From the NCBI GenBank assembly GCA_963204725.1, contig CAUJHH010000034.1:16056-80055 (forward strand): a stretch of DNA of 64,000 nt, given 5' to 3'. Position numbers and translations under genes: made by a program. Positions 18,293-26,178 of this stretch are shown one piece after another. How positions within the stretch are numbered: position 1 is the first letter of the stretch; each line of letters starts with the position of its first letter. The stretch comes from Planctomycetota bacterium (lineage in GTDB: Bacteria; Planctomycetota; Phycisphaerae; Phycisphaerales; UBA1924). The notes below the pieces were generated by a model, which was given only the letters and a program-made list of their open reading frames with translations, was not told where the DNA came from and did not search any database.

Positions 18293-19500
18293 ACCTTGCT
18301 GTTCGTGATATCCGGCACAGCCTCGGGCGTTTCGTCCTCACGACGATCGGTGTGGGCATGCTCCTCATGGTCGTGATGGGCATGGGGGGCATCTATCGGG
18401 GGTTGGTGGACGATGCGCTCGTGGTCACGCGCGGAGTCGGGGCAGACCTCTGGGTTGTGCAGCGTGACACACGCGGGCCCTTCGCCGAGGTATCTCGGCT
18501 TCCACGAAGCCTGGTAGATCGCATCGCCGCCGTTCCCGGCGTGACCGATGCCCGCGAGTTTGTGCTTCACACCATCCAACGCGAGCACCGCGGCAAGCCC
18601 TTGCGCATGGGCGTGCTCGGGCTGGGTTGGCCCACCGACAAAGGCGAGGGCCTGCCGCTTATTGCCGGTCGTCCGCTTGCGCAGAATCACTTCGAGATGA
18701 TCGCCGATGAGTCCCTAGGCCTGGGGCTTGGAGAACGACTGCGCCTCGGAAAGGACACGTACACGGTCGTCGGGCTGACTCGCTGGCTGGTGGCCTCGGG
18801 CGGTGACGGGATCGCGTGCTTTACCAGCCGCGATGCGCAGGCAATCCAGTTCCACGAGCCCGGCGAGTCTATCCGGCTGGAGCGCCAGGCCCGGCGTGCC
18901 CGCGCGGACGAGATCGATTTCGGTCGTACGCAGCCGGGCGTATTGGACCGTGCCTCCGGCCCCGCGCAGAGCCTCGCGGCGCTTCCAAGCCCCGCGATCA
19001 GCGCCGTGATCGCTCGCCTGATGCCGGGCACCGACCCCGCCAGCGTGCAGCGGTCGATGAGCGGCTGGAGCGATGTAACGACCTATACGGGCCCTCAGCA
19101 GGAAGAGCTGCTGCTCAAGGGGAGCGTGGATCGTGCCCGCCGCCAGATTCTGCTCTTTCGCGTTCTGCTGACGATCATCTCGGCGGTGATCATGGCTCTC
19201 ATTATCTACACCCTCACGCTCGACAAGCTCCACCCCATCGCCCTCCTGAAGCTCATTGGCGCACCGACGCATGTCATCGCCGGGCTCATTCTGCAGCAAT
19301 CGCTGATCATGGGCGTGCTTGCGTATGGCGTGGGATACCTGATCGGAACCCGCCTCTTTCCGCTCTTTCCCCGGCGCGTGCTGGTGAGCAACGACGACTT
19401 GCTTCGCCTGGCGGGAATCGTGCTCGTGATCTCGGTGCTCGCGAGCCTCCTCGGGATCTGGAAGGCGATGCGCGTCGCACCGAATGAGGCGATCGGCTGA
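18289..19500 (+). CDS. ABC transporter permease (DevC/MacB/FtsX family)
   Basis: 403 residues. One N-terminal membrane helix (FVLTTIGVGMLLMVVMGMGG), a large extracytoplasmic domain, and three C-terminal helices (ILLFRVLLTIISAVIMALII, VIAGLILQQSLIMGVLAYGV, LAGIVLVISVLASLLGIW), ending with KAMRVAPNEAIG, a common closing motif of DevC-like permeases. Gene order adaptor-permease-ATPase matches DevBCA-type exporters. Translationally coupled to the adaptor gene. Confidence 0.85.
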   Translation: MNLAVRDIRHSLGRFVLTTIGVGMLLMVVMGMGGIYRGLVDDALVVTRGVGADLWVVQRDTRGPFAEVSRLPRSLVDRIAAVPGVTDAREFVLHTIQREHRGKPLRMGVLGLGWPTDKGEGLPLIAGRPLAQNHFEMIADESLGLGLGERLRLGKDTYTVVGLTRWLVASGGDGIACFTSRDAQAIQFHEPGESIRLERQARRARADEIDFGRTQPGVLDRASGPAQSLAALPSPAISAVIARLMPGTDPASVQRSMSGWSDVTTYTGPQQEELLLKGSVDRARRQILLFRVLLTIISAVIMALIIYTLTLDKLHPIALLKLIGAPTHVIAGLILQQSLIMGVLAYGVGYLIGTRLFPLFPRRVLVSNDDLLRLAGIVLVISVLASLLGIWKAMRVAPNEAIG

Positions 19501-19526
19501 TCCGATGCAGGGAGAATGAGCAAGGC

Positions 19527-20252
19527 ATGGACGACCCACTGGCGCTGGAAACGAGCGGGCTCACCAAGGTGTATGGCAGCGGGCACACCGAGGTGGTCGC
19601 GCTGCGCGATGCGTCGATGCGCGTCCGGCGAGGTGAGGTCGTTGCGCTCCTTGGTCCCAGCGGCGCTGGCAAGTCCACCTTCCTGCTCTGTGTTGGGCTC
19701 ATCAACCCGCCAACCCGCGGCACGGTGACCATCGGCGGCAAGCTGATGCAGGACGGCCCTCGGTCGCTGGGAGACCTTCGTCGCTTCCGCCGCGAGCGCA
19801 TCGGCTTCGTCTTCCAGAAGTCCAACCTGATCCCGTTTCTCAGCGCGATTGAGAATGTCCAAGTGGTGGGCGAACTGATCGGTCGCCCGTCCTCGGTGGC
19901 CAGACGCCGAGCCAAAGAACTGCTCGACGCCCTCGGCGTAGGGAGACGAGCGTTCAACATGCCGACCCAGCTCTCCGGCGGCGAGCAGCAGCGTGTTACC
20001 GTCGCCCGTGCCCTGGCCAATCAACCCAGCCTTATTCTCGCTGATGAGCCGACTGCCGCGCTCGACAGTGTTCGCGGGCGACAGGTCATGGAACTGTTCC
20101 GTGATGTGGCTCACCGGCACGGCACAGGCGTCATCGTTGTAACGCACGATCATCGGGCGCTCGACGTGTTCGACACCATCTATGAGATGGAAGACGGGCT
20201 TCTAAAGCCAGCAGCGTCAGCCGCTGCAAAGGCAACTGCCGCCCGCGCATGA
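19527..20252 (+). CDS. ABC transporter ATPase (DevA/LolD/MacB type)
   Basis: 241 residues. Walker A LLGPSGAGKST, Q-loop near FVFQKSNLIPFLSA, signature QLSGGEQQRVTVARAL, Walker B LILADEPTAALDS and switch histidine VTHDHRAL are all present. Start ATG 19527; an ATG a few codons upstream is out of frame. It lies 26 bases after the permease and completes the exporter. The alanine-rich end (AASAAAKATAARA) is unusual but short. The next 400 bases hold only a gene relic and the cassette leader. Confidence 0.9.
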   Translation: MDDPLALETSGLTKVYGSGHTEVVALRDASMRVRRGEVVALLGPSGAGKSTFLLCVGLINPPTRGTVTIGGKLMQDGPRSLGDLRRFRRERIGFVFQKSNLIPFLSAIENVQVVGELIGRPSSVARRRAKELLDALGVGRRAFNMPTQLSGGEQQRVTVARALANQPSLILADEPTAALDSVRGRQVMELFRDVAHRHGTGVIVVTHDHRALDVFDTIYEMEDGLLKPAASAAAKATAARA

Positions 20253-20343
20253 TATCCGACTCTTTTGAAGATTGCTCTCGCCCCGCTCGCGCGCGATCTC
20301 GAAAGCCCATCGCGTAGGTGACCAGGAGCCGAGTGTTCTTCGA

Positions 20344-20625
20344 GCCCTCCACCGGCCCAGCGGTCCGGTGGTACCCCCTCGCTACGGATTCGCCAGGGCC
20401 GATTTCCCGGTCCAAACGACCAACGCAAGCTGGGGCAAGTACGGCTACTACTGGAATTGCACCGCATGTGGCACGAACACCGCGATGCCAACAGCCCGCT
20501 CCGCGTGCGGCACCGAGGGACAGCGCGGCCAAACGTCGCAATCGCAAGGATGGACCAAAATACTTCAGGGATTGTGAGTCCTGCGGCATCAGCGAGCGCA
20601 TCTGGACGCAGCCCTCACGGTGCCA
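20344..20625 (+). pseudogene. Frameshifted relic of a NERD/nuclease-type protein with zinc-ribbon end
   Basis: One frame gives KYGYYWNCTACGTNTAMP and SACGTEGQRG, then after a frameshift near 20530 a second frame gives RKDGPKYFRDCESCGISERI. Joined, these form two cysteine pairs twice over, like the zinc ribbon at the end of nuclease-related-domain (NERD) proteins. There is no start or upstream domain. The relic abuts the left end of cassette 2, so the cassette or an associated deletion may have destroyed the gene. Confidence 0.5.
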
Positions 20626-20646
20626 CCTGCCCGCATGTGGGCACTC

Positions 20647-20805
20647 GCCCACTTGCGCTGACATGCTCACTGGCTGCCCACATTCCGAGTGTTCGTCGCA
20701 GATTTCTCGCGAACCGGCCCACATTGCCTTGCCTGTGCGCCATGATCTTGCCCTCATGTGACCACGCGGCCGCCCTCGAACCTGGCCGCGAGGGAGTATG
20801 CGGCC
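20647..20805 (+). promoter_or_regulatory. Conserved cassette leader, copy 2
   Basis: GCCCAC repeats at 20647-20652 and 20676-20681 (a third copy is altered to GCTCAC). The shared block spans 20726-20771. The stem CGCGGCC at 20765-20771 pairs with GGCCGCG at 20784-20790. A GAGGGAG ribosome-binding site follows before orf1. Confidence 0.6.
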
Positions 20806-21183
20806 ATGACGAACACGAGTCCGACGCCCGACGACCAGGAGCACCGTGACGACCAGACCACTCCGCGACACGCGACTCCGTCTCTTGACGTGAGGACGAA
20901 GCACTCGGCGCTCGACGCCGAGATGGAGCACGCACTGCAACGGCTGCAGTTGGAGACGCTTGAGACGCGCGGCCGCGACGCGCTCGACTTCCACGAGATC
21001 CCCGTCAGCGCGATCCGTGACGTCGTGCGGCACGCCTTCGAGCGCGGGTACAGATCCGGATTGCACACCGGCTACCGCCAAGGGCGCAGCGACGCCAGCG
21101 ACGAGGCACGCGGCAAGGAGGCCCGAACCCAGCCCCGCAACCCCGACCACGAAGACCGATCCACATCCGACACGACTCCCTGA
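20806..21183 (+). CDS. Cassette orf1, conserved small protein of unknown function (copy 2)
   Basis: 125 residues. The N-terminal 45 residues differ from the other copies, while RGRDALDFHEIPVSAIRDVV and YRSGLHTGYRQGRSDASDEA are kept. No known domain recognised. ATG 20806 chosen as in copy 1, with GAGGGAG upstream. The same gene position in all three cassettes argues that it is real and tied to cassette function. It is separated from the recombinase operon by a hairpin, so it may be expressed on its own, for example as a regulator. Confidence 0.7.
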   Translation: MTNTSPTPDDQEHRDDQTTPRHATPSLDVRTKHSALDAEMEHALQRLQLETLETRGRDALDFHEIPVSAIRDVVRHAFERGYRSGLHTGYRQGRSDASDEARGKEARTQPRNPDHEDRSTSDTTP

Positions 21184-21204
21184 AGCCCGCGAACCGCGGG
21201 CTTC
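21182..21204 (+). terminator. Hairpin after orf1 (copy 2)
   Basis: Perfect 10-bp stem GAAGCCCGCG/CGCGGGCTTC with a 3-base loop, starting at the orf1 stop. Same stem as copy 1 with a different loop, which argues for selection on pairing. Confidence 0.65.
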
Positions 21205-21325
21205 GTTCGCTTTGGACCGCATCACCTCCGCGCCGCCCCGGGAGACCGGTGCGGACGCGATTACCGAACGCGACGGGCGCTCGGTTCTCACCAGCTCCAA
21301 CCCCACACGGGAAACGGAGACGACC

Positions 21326-21913
21326 ATGTCGAAGACCCTCACGAAGCAGTCCAACCCCACTCGTAAGGCCAAGCCCACGCCGGACACTTCCGTCAACGAC
21401 GCAGCCCGCGCCGACGCGTTGACCAAGCTGAGCGCGGCATCAGCACTACACGCCGACCGACCCTCCCGTACGAAGCCATCAACGACACGGTCGGCATGTG
21501 CGGAGCCACCAACCGGCAGTCAACCGAAGCCTCGTGCCAAGGCGCGCGGCAAGGACACAGCCAAACGGCTGTCGGCCCTGGATGCCGCGGCACAGGTGCT
21601 GCAGGCCCTATCTCCGAAGGACGCTCGGCTCGGACTCTCTGCATCCGAACTCATCGACCGCATGGCGGCCGCCGGCCTCTGGACCAGTCCGAGCGGCAAG
21701 ACGCCCGCCGCGACGCTCTACGCCGCGATGATCCGTGAGAGCACGAGCAAGGGTGATGCCGCGCGCTTCGTGCGTCTCGAAGACACCGATGGTGGGAAGC
21801 GAGGCCGTTTCACTGCATCGTCCGTTGCGGCATCCGCCACGCGCAATGACCAAACGTCCAAGTTGCCGACGCAGAAGTCCCCGAAACCCCGGTCGCGGAA
21901 GGTGGCTGCATGA
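21326..21913 (+). CDS. HARE-HTH domain protein of the recombinase cassette (copy 2)
   Basis: 195 residues. The first ~75 are basic, proline-rich and disordered-looking. Residues ~78-155 (LSALDAAAQVLQAL, LSASELIDRMAAAGLWTSPS, GKTPAATLYAAMIRE, GRFTAS) match the HARE-HTH fold, a winged helix found in RNA polymerase delta subunits and restriction enzymes. A basic tail follows. Start ATG 21326 follows GGAAACGGAGACGACC. It overlaps the DUF2924 start (ATGA). It probably binds DNA and may guide or control the recombinase; that is inference. Confidence 0.78.
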   Translation: MSKTLTKQSNPTRKAKPTPDTSVNDAARADALTKLSAASALHADRPSRTKPSTTRSACAEPPTGSQPKPRAKARGKDTAKRLSALDAAAQVLQALSPKDARLGLSASELIDRMAAAGLWTSPSGKTPAATLYAAMIRESTSKGDAARFVRLEDTDGGKRGRFTASSVAASATRNDQTSKLPTQKSPKPRSRKVAA

Positions 21914-22578
21914 GCAGTGAACGGATTCAGACAAGACCAAAGGGACGTGCGGCTGCACGCAACGCCCGCAACGCGGTCGATCTCGCGCGGCTTGAGTCCA
22001 TGTCTCTTGCCGAGATCCGTGACCTCTGGCGTGTTCTCGGGTGTCGCAGAAGCCGCACGGGCGGTGAAACGGTTGCCGGTGGCGAGGCCGGTGGTGGAGG
22101 GGTGCCGCGACGCGTCATGATCCGCGACATCGCCTATCGAGCCCAGATCCGCCGCTTCGGCGGCCTGGACCGGACGACGGAGCGCCTGCTCAAGCACGCA
22201 GTCAAGGACGCGATCGCCAACGCGCGGATCTCCGGACTCTCCGTGAACGCTTCGGATCTGGCGGCCCGGGACGATGCCACCGGTCATGTACCAACAGTTC
22301 CCTCCATAAGCGTGCGGCGGCCGCGCACCACGAGTCCATCCCTTCCCGCCGGAGCCAAGCTCATCCGTGTCTGGCGGGGTCGCACGTACGAGGTCACGGT
22401 CGTGCAGGGTGGGAAGGCCTTTGTCTATCAGGGCAAGACCTACCGGTCCCTCTCCAGCATCGCGACAGAGGTCACCGGCATGGTCTGGTCAGGTCCCCAG
22501 TTCTTCGGGGTCGTGAACCGCAAGGGCAAGCGAACCACGCGCGGATCCACTGCGGGCAAGGAGGGGGCATCGATATGA
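21910..22578 (+). CDS. DUF2924 protein of the recombinase cassette (copy 2)
   Basis: 222 residues. The N-terminal part (LARLESMSLAEIRDLWRVL, RRVMIRDIAYRAQIRRFGGL) and C-terminal part (LIRVWRGRTYEVTVVQGGKA, YRSLSSIATEVTG, GPQFFGVVNRKGKR) match the DUF2924 family, which is usually encoded beside large serine recombinases. It overlaps its neighbours by four bases at both ends, so HARE-HTH, DUF2924 and recombinase form a tightly coupled unit. Molecular function is not known; a recombinase accessory or directionality role is plausible. Confidence 0.88.
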   Translation: MSSERIQTRPKGRAAARNARNAVDLARLESMSLAEIRDLWRVLGCRRSRTGGETVAGGEAGGGGVPRRVMIRDIAYRAQIRRFGGLDRTTERLLKHAVKDAIANARISGLSVNASDLAARDDATGHVPTVPSISVRRPRTTSPSLPAGAKLIRVWRGRTYEVTVVQGGKAFVYQGKTYRSLSSIATEVTGMVWSGPQFFGVVNRKGKRTTRGSTAGKEGASI

Positions 22579-24413
22579 GTCGCCCTTCTTCGTCTCTCTC
22601 GGGCGGCATGGGTGTCCCCGGTCGCACGGGTGATATGGTTGGCTCGGTCCGCTGTGCCATCTACACGCGCAAGTCCAGTGTGGAAGGCCTGGACATGCTC
22701 TTCAACTCCCTGGATGCCCAGCGTGAGGCCGGGATGGACTACATCAAGAGCCAGCGCAGCCAGGGGTGGGTCGCTGTCCCGGCCCTCTATGACGACGGAG
22801 GCTTCTCCGGTGGCAACACCGAGCGCCCCGGCCTTCAACGCCTCTTGGCCGACATCAAGGCACAGCGCATCGACATCGTGGTGGTGTACAAGGTCGATCG
22901 CCTCAGCAGGTCGCTCAGCGACTTCGCACGACTCATGCAAGTCTTTGACGAGCACCGGGTCTCCTTCGTGTCGGTCACCCAGCAGTTCAACACGACGACG
23001 TCGATGGGGCGGCTCACGCTCAACATGCTCCTCTCCTTTGCGCAGTTCGAGAGGGAGGTGACGGGCGAACGCATCAGGGACAAGATCGCCGCCACGATGC
23101 GGAAGGGGATCTTCACCGTGGGGCGGCCTCCATTCGGCTATCGCAGGCCGGTGCCGAGCGATCCTGACCCCGGCAACCGCGTGATCCGGATCGTGCCCGA
23201 TGAGGCGGCCGTCGTCCGCCGCGTGTACGCGCTCTATCTGGAGCACCGCTCGCCGCTCGCCGTCATCGAGGCGCTCAGAGCCGAGGGGATCCCTCATCGG
23301 CTCCGGCAGTGCGACACTGGCCTGAATGTCGGCAAGCTCGCGTGGAGCACCGGCCACATCCATAACATGCTGACGAACGCGACCTACGCGGGCAAGATCG
23401 TCCACACGCGTGGAGCCAACCTGCCCGAGGGCAAGGGCAGGTGCCCGACCGACATCTGGCCCGGGCTCCACGAGCCGATCATTGATCCTGAGATATGGGA
23501 CCGGGTGCAGGCGCTGATCAACCGGCGTGAGCGAGCGCCAGCGACCCGCTGGTCCCACACCCACCTGCTCAAGGGCAAGCTGCGGACAAACGAGGGTTCG
23601 ACGATGACCCCGTCAAACTCCATGAAGCGGCTGGCGGATGGGGGGCGCCGCCGGGTGCCGTATTACGTGAGCATGAAGGCGTGCACACAGGGGCGTGGGT
23701 CCTGTCCCGTCCGCAGAATCAACGCGGGCGTGCTCGACAACCTCGTGCGCGCGCTGGTGCTGGATCGCCTGGAATCGGCTCACGGGGTGCTCCTGGGCAG
23801 CGCCGAACCGGAGGTCCGCGATCTCTGGATCCGTGAGGTGATCGAAGGGGTCGTGGTGGGCATCGATTGTCTCAGGGTCACTCTAAACGTCCGACGCATC
23901 CGGGCGTGTCGAGAGTCACTTGGGGACGGCCCGAGGTCATCATCCACACCCACACCGGTGCTGCGCTGCCGCTATGTCCCTGAAGTGACCCATGAACCAG
24001 CGGGCGAGGTGGCGTCTGAGGTCGAGCGCGAAACACTGGCGTTGCAGATAGAGATCAAGCGTCACGACGGTCGCCACGTCCTGCTCCACCCCGATGGGCA
24101 CGACCTCATCTGCAAGCTGGACTCACGGGGCCGTCCCGAGCCCTCGCCGCACATCGTCCGCGCCATCGGTCAGGCGTACGCGCTGCACGGTGAAGTGCTC
24201 AGTACGGGCAAGCCCATGGAAGAGGTCGCCCGAGCGCTCGGGATGGATCCCGCGCGGGGCAGGCAGTTGCACGTGCTCACGCATCTGAGCCCGACGATCC
24301 TCAGGGCGGCGTTGACCGGAACCCTGTCCCCACAGGTCTCGCTGCTGGACCTGCGGGCGGCGGCCAGTGAACTGGACTGGACGCTGCAGGCGTCCCGGCT
24401 TGGCATGCGATAG
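22575..24413 (+). CDS. Large serine recombinase (copy 2)
   Basis: 612 residues. The resolvase domain (about 27-175) starts RCAIYTRKSSVEGLDMLFNS, with the catalytic serine expected in YTRKS. VVVYKVDRLSRSLSDFARLM and FAQFEREVTGERIRDKI complete the catalytic core. A recombinase domain follows from PFGYRRPV, then a cysteine-containing ribbon part (SMKACTQGRGSCPV). The end (GKPMEEVARALGMD) looks like a helix-turn-helix. Start ATG 22575 overlaps the DUF2924 stop; copy 3 begins closer to the catalytic domain. Very similar to the 61379 copy. No frameshift, so it may be active. Confidence 0.92.
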   Translation: MSRPSSSLSGGMGVPGRTGDMVGSVRCAIYTRKSSVEGLDMLFNSLDAQREAGMDYIKSQRSQGWVAVPALYDDGGFSGGNTERPGLQRLLADIKAQRIDIVVVYKVDRLSRSLSDFARLMQVFDEHRVSFVSVTQQFNTTTSMGRLTLNMLLSFAQFEREVTGERIRDKIAATMRKGIFTVGRPPFGYRRPVPSDPDPGNRVIRIVPDEAAVVRRVYALYLEHRSPLAVIEALRAEGIPHRLRQCDTGLNVGKLAWSTGHIHNMLTNATYAGKIVHTRGANLPEGKGRCPTDIWPGLHEPIIDPEIWDRVQALINRRERAPATRWSHTHLLKGKLRTNEGSTMTPSNSMKRLADGGRRRVPYYVSMKACTQGRGSCPVRRINAGVLDNLVRALVLDRLESAHGVLLGSAEPEVRDLWIREVIEGVVVGIDCLRVTLNVRRIRACRESLGDGPRSSSTPTPVLRCRYVPEVTHEPAGEVASEVERETLALQIEIKRHDGRHVLLHPDGHDLICKLDSRGRPEPSPHIVRAIGQAYALHGEVLSTGKPMEEVARALGMDPARGRQLHVLTHLSPTILRAALTGTLSPQVSLLDLRAAASELDWTLQASRLGMR

Positions 24414-24645
24414 ACGGCGGCTGGTCGCACCACGCCCCAGCGACCCTGTCCGGATCACATCGAACTACAAAGCGGATCGCCGAAATCGCCGACTCAGAAT
24501 GGAGCCTCGAGATCGCCGAATCTGGTGCTCTGAGAAGCTCAGAGCGATCCGGTCTCCAACCGAGACTCGCGGAAATCCGCGGGAAATCGGCCCTATCGCC
24601 GAGAACGCAAAGCGTCCCCAGGACGAGTCGAAATCAAAAGCGGTG
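24414..24645 (+). repeat. Conserved noncoding right end of cassette 2
   Basis: About 230 noncoding bases are nearly identical to 63179-63410. They contain a perfect palindrome CTCTGAG-AAG-CTCAGAG at 24528-24544 and several ATCGCCGA repeats. Similarity of the two copies ends together at about 24645 and 63410. This may be a recombination site, a transcript end or an accessory binding region. Confidence 0.65.
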
Positions 24646-25221
24646 TGAGGGAACCCCCTTGGGCGGAATTCTGGGTGGGCTGGAGCGGCTTAAAGCGGCA
24701 TGATTTGGCAGGAAATGGCAGGTTTTAGGGGCCTCGGGGAAGACGGTAGGAATGTCGCAAAATGTCCAGAAATGTCGCGATTCCGTTGTCATAATTGTCA
24801 GAGGCAGCGGGTGAATGTTGTGAGATAAAAGCTTGGGGCATATGAAGATACATGCGACAGACCACGCAGGGTCTGACAGGGCGGGCTGACCGGTCGCATC
24901 GACTCTGTTTTCGGCTTCGATCGGCCCCGCGGCGAGGGGTAGCCCAGTGCACGCTGGAAGAGGTATGCACAGCCGGAACTCGCCGACGAGCTCCACTGGA
25001 TTCGTCCCTTTACCGTTGCTGGATGGTGACGTCGCGCACGCACGAGCGCAGTGGATGCACCACGGGGCAGCTGCTTCAAGCGCGCCAAGCCGACGTCGGG
25101 CTGCCGGTCTGAATCCGGAACAACTCTGGGGAGGCTGGCAACGCCGAGCTGCGGCGCGAACGCACCTGGTTCCAATTGACCAAGTGTCAGCAACTCACCC
25201 CCATCGCGTGGGAGCATCTCC
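24646..25221. other. Gene-free stretch right of cassette 2
   Basis: No convincing gene on either strand. Near 24750-24785 the pattern ATGTC(G/C) recurs three times (AATGTCGC, AAATGTCC, AAATGTCG). Base composition is lower in GC than in the neighbours until about 24850. The right part runs into insertion-sequence debris. Confidence 0.5.
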
Positions 25222-25860
25222 TTGGGCTCGGATCGGGGGCGGATTGCTCGATGGGGTACATTGCCGACCGTGCAACTTGCCGAGCTCGAATCATCGCCGC
25301 CGACTCCACAGCAGGTGATCACGCCTTGGGCGGACTCGCGCGGTCAGGATCTACTCGGATTGCGAGCTCCCGCCGAACGGATCGCCGTGAAGCTGATGAA
25401 CGGCGTGACCACGGTATCGCCGCTCATCCGCTACTTGGGGTGCTTGCGAGCATCGGCCACGAGATGCACAAGGCCGACCCCCAGGACGCGGCGATCGACG
25501 GCACGGGACTGGAGACGACGTGCGCCTCGGCGCACTTTGTTTCCAGGGCCGGACGCAAGCGCACGCGGTTCGTGAAGGTCTTGATCGGGGTGCTGTGCGC
25601 ATCGGTCTGCCCGATCGCGTTGGTGGTGGACTGGGGTCCGTCGCACGACATGAAGCAGGCGTGGGCGTTGCGAGAGAAGATGATGGCCACGTGCAGGCCG
25701 ACGATGCTGTGGGGCGACGGCGCGTTCGACTGCGAGGCGTGGCACCGGGCCAACTGGGATGGGTGGAGCGTGCCGAGCTACGCGCCGACGACGGTGAAGA
25801 GCGCCGACGGACGCGTGAACGGCTTCTATCGCCACGCGTTCCAGATCCCGGTGGCTGAGT
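25222..25860 (+). pseudogene. Broken DDE transposase (IS4/IS5 superfamily)
   Basis: A first frame gives RIAVKLMNGVTTVSPLIRYL and after a frameshift near 25440 a second frame gives GHEMHKADPQDAAIDGTGLE, FVKVLIGVLCASVCPIALVV and LWGDGAFDCEAWHRANWDGW. The first two acidic residues of a DDE site (AIDGTG, WGDGAFD) are visible; the last one is lost because the frame is cut near 25860. The gene cannot make an active enzyme. It marks past insertion at the left end of the island. Confidence 0.7.
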
Positions 25861-25874
25861 ACGGACGGCGGTGG

Positions 25875-26008
25875 ATGTCGGAGGTCTCGATCCGCTCGAC
25901 CGCGAGCGCAGCGGCCATGAGCCGGTCCTTCTGCTCGGCGTTCTTCTCGCGTGCGGCCAGCTTCCTGAGCGGGGCCAGATCGCCGGGCTGTCGCTCGGTG
26001 ATGTGCAT
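25875..26008 (-). pseudogene. N-terminal fragment of an IS630-like transposase
   Basis: Minus-strand frame beginning MHITERQPGDLAPLRKLA and ending at about ALAVERIETSDI looks like the helix-turn-helix start of IS630-type transposases. The rest is absent, and the fragment directly abuts the broken DDE transposase. Likely nested or overlapping insertions. Confidence 0.45.
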
Positions 26009-26178
26009 CGATGCCTCCCTCCGACGCGGCATCATGCCGCGTGTGCAGAAGCATCATCCCACAATCGGATCAATGGCGCAATGCCCAGCATGCGCCGAAC
26101 GCGCTCAAGAAGGAACGGGGATCCGTATGACCTGAAGGTAAAGTCGCGCAATCTACGGCCTGAACTCGCTCGACAAGT

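Larger units (their letters stand above)
20640..24645 (+). mobile_element. Recombinase cassette copy 2 (complete, ~4.0 kb)
   Basis: Complete cassette: leader, orf1, hairpin, HARE-HTH gene, DUF2924 gene, serine recombinase, conserved 3' noncoding part. The left edge is set by where similarity with copy 1 begins (ACTCGCCCACTTGCGCTGAC), the right edge by where similarity with copy 3 ends (GAGTCGAAATCAAAAGCGG). Both edges are approximate, and no target-site duplication was identified. It borders the defence island on the left. Confidence 0.75.

Noticed and set aside
20131..21426. 431-residue minus-strand open frame, and a similar 319-residue one at 1103-2062
   Set aside because: Both are antisense to orf1 and its leader. 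Their likeness to each other only reflects the repeated cassette DNA.
20640..24645. Target-site duplications flanking the cassettes
   Set aside because: Flanking bases at the approximate ends of copies 2 and 3 were compared and no convincing short direct repeat was found; the ends are not exact enough to decide.
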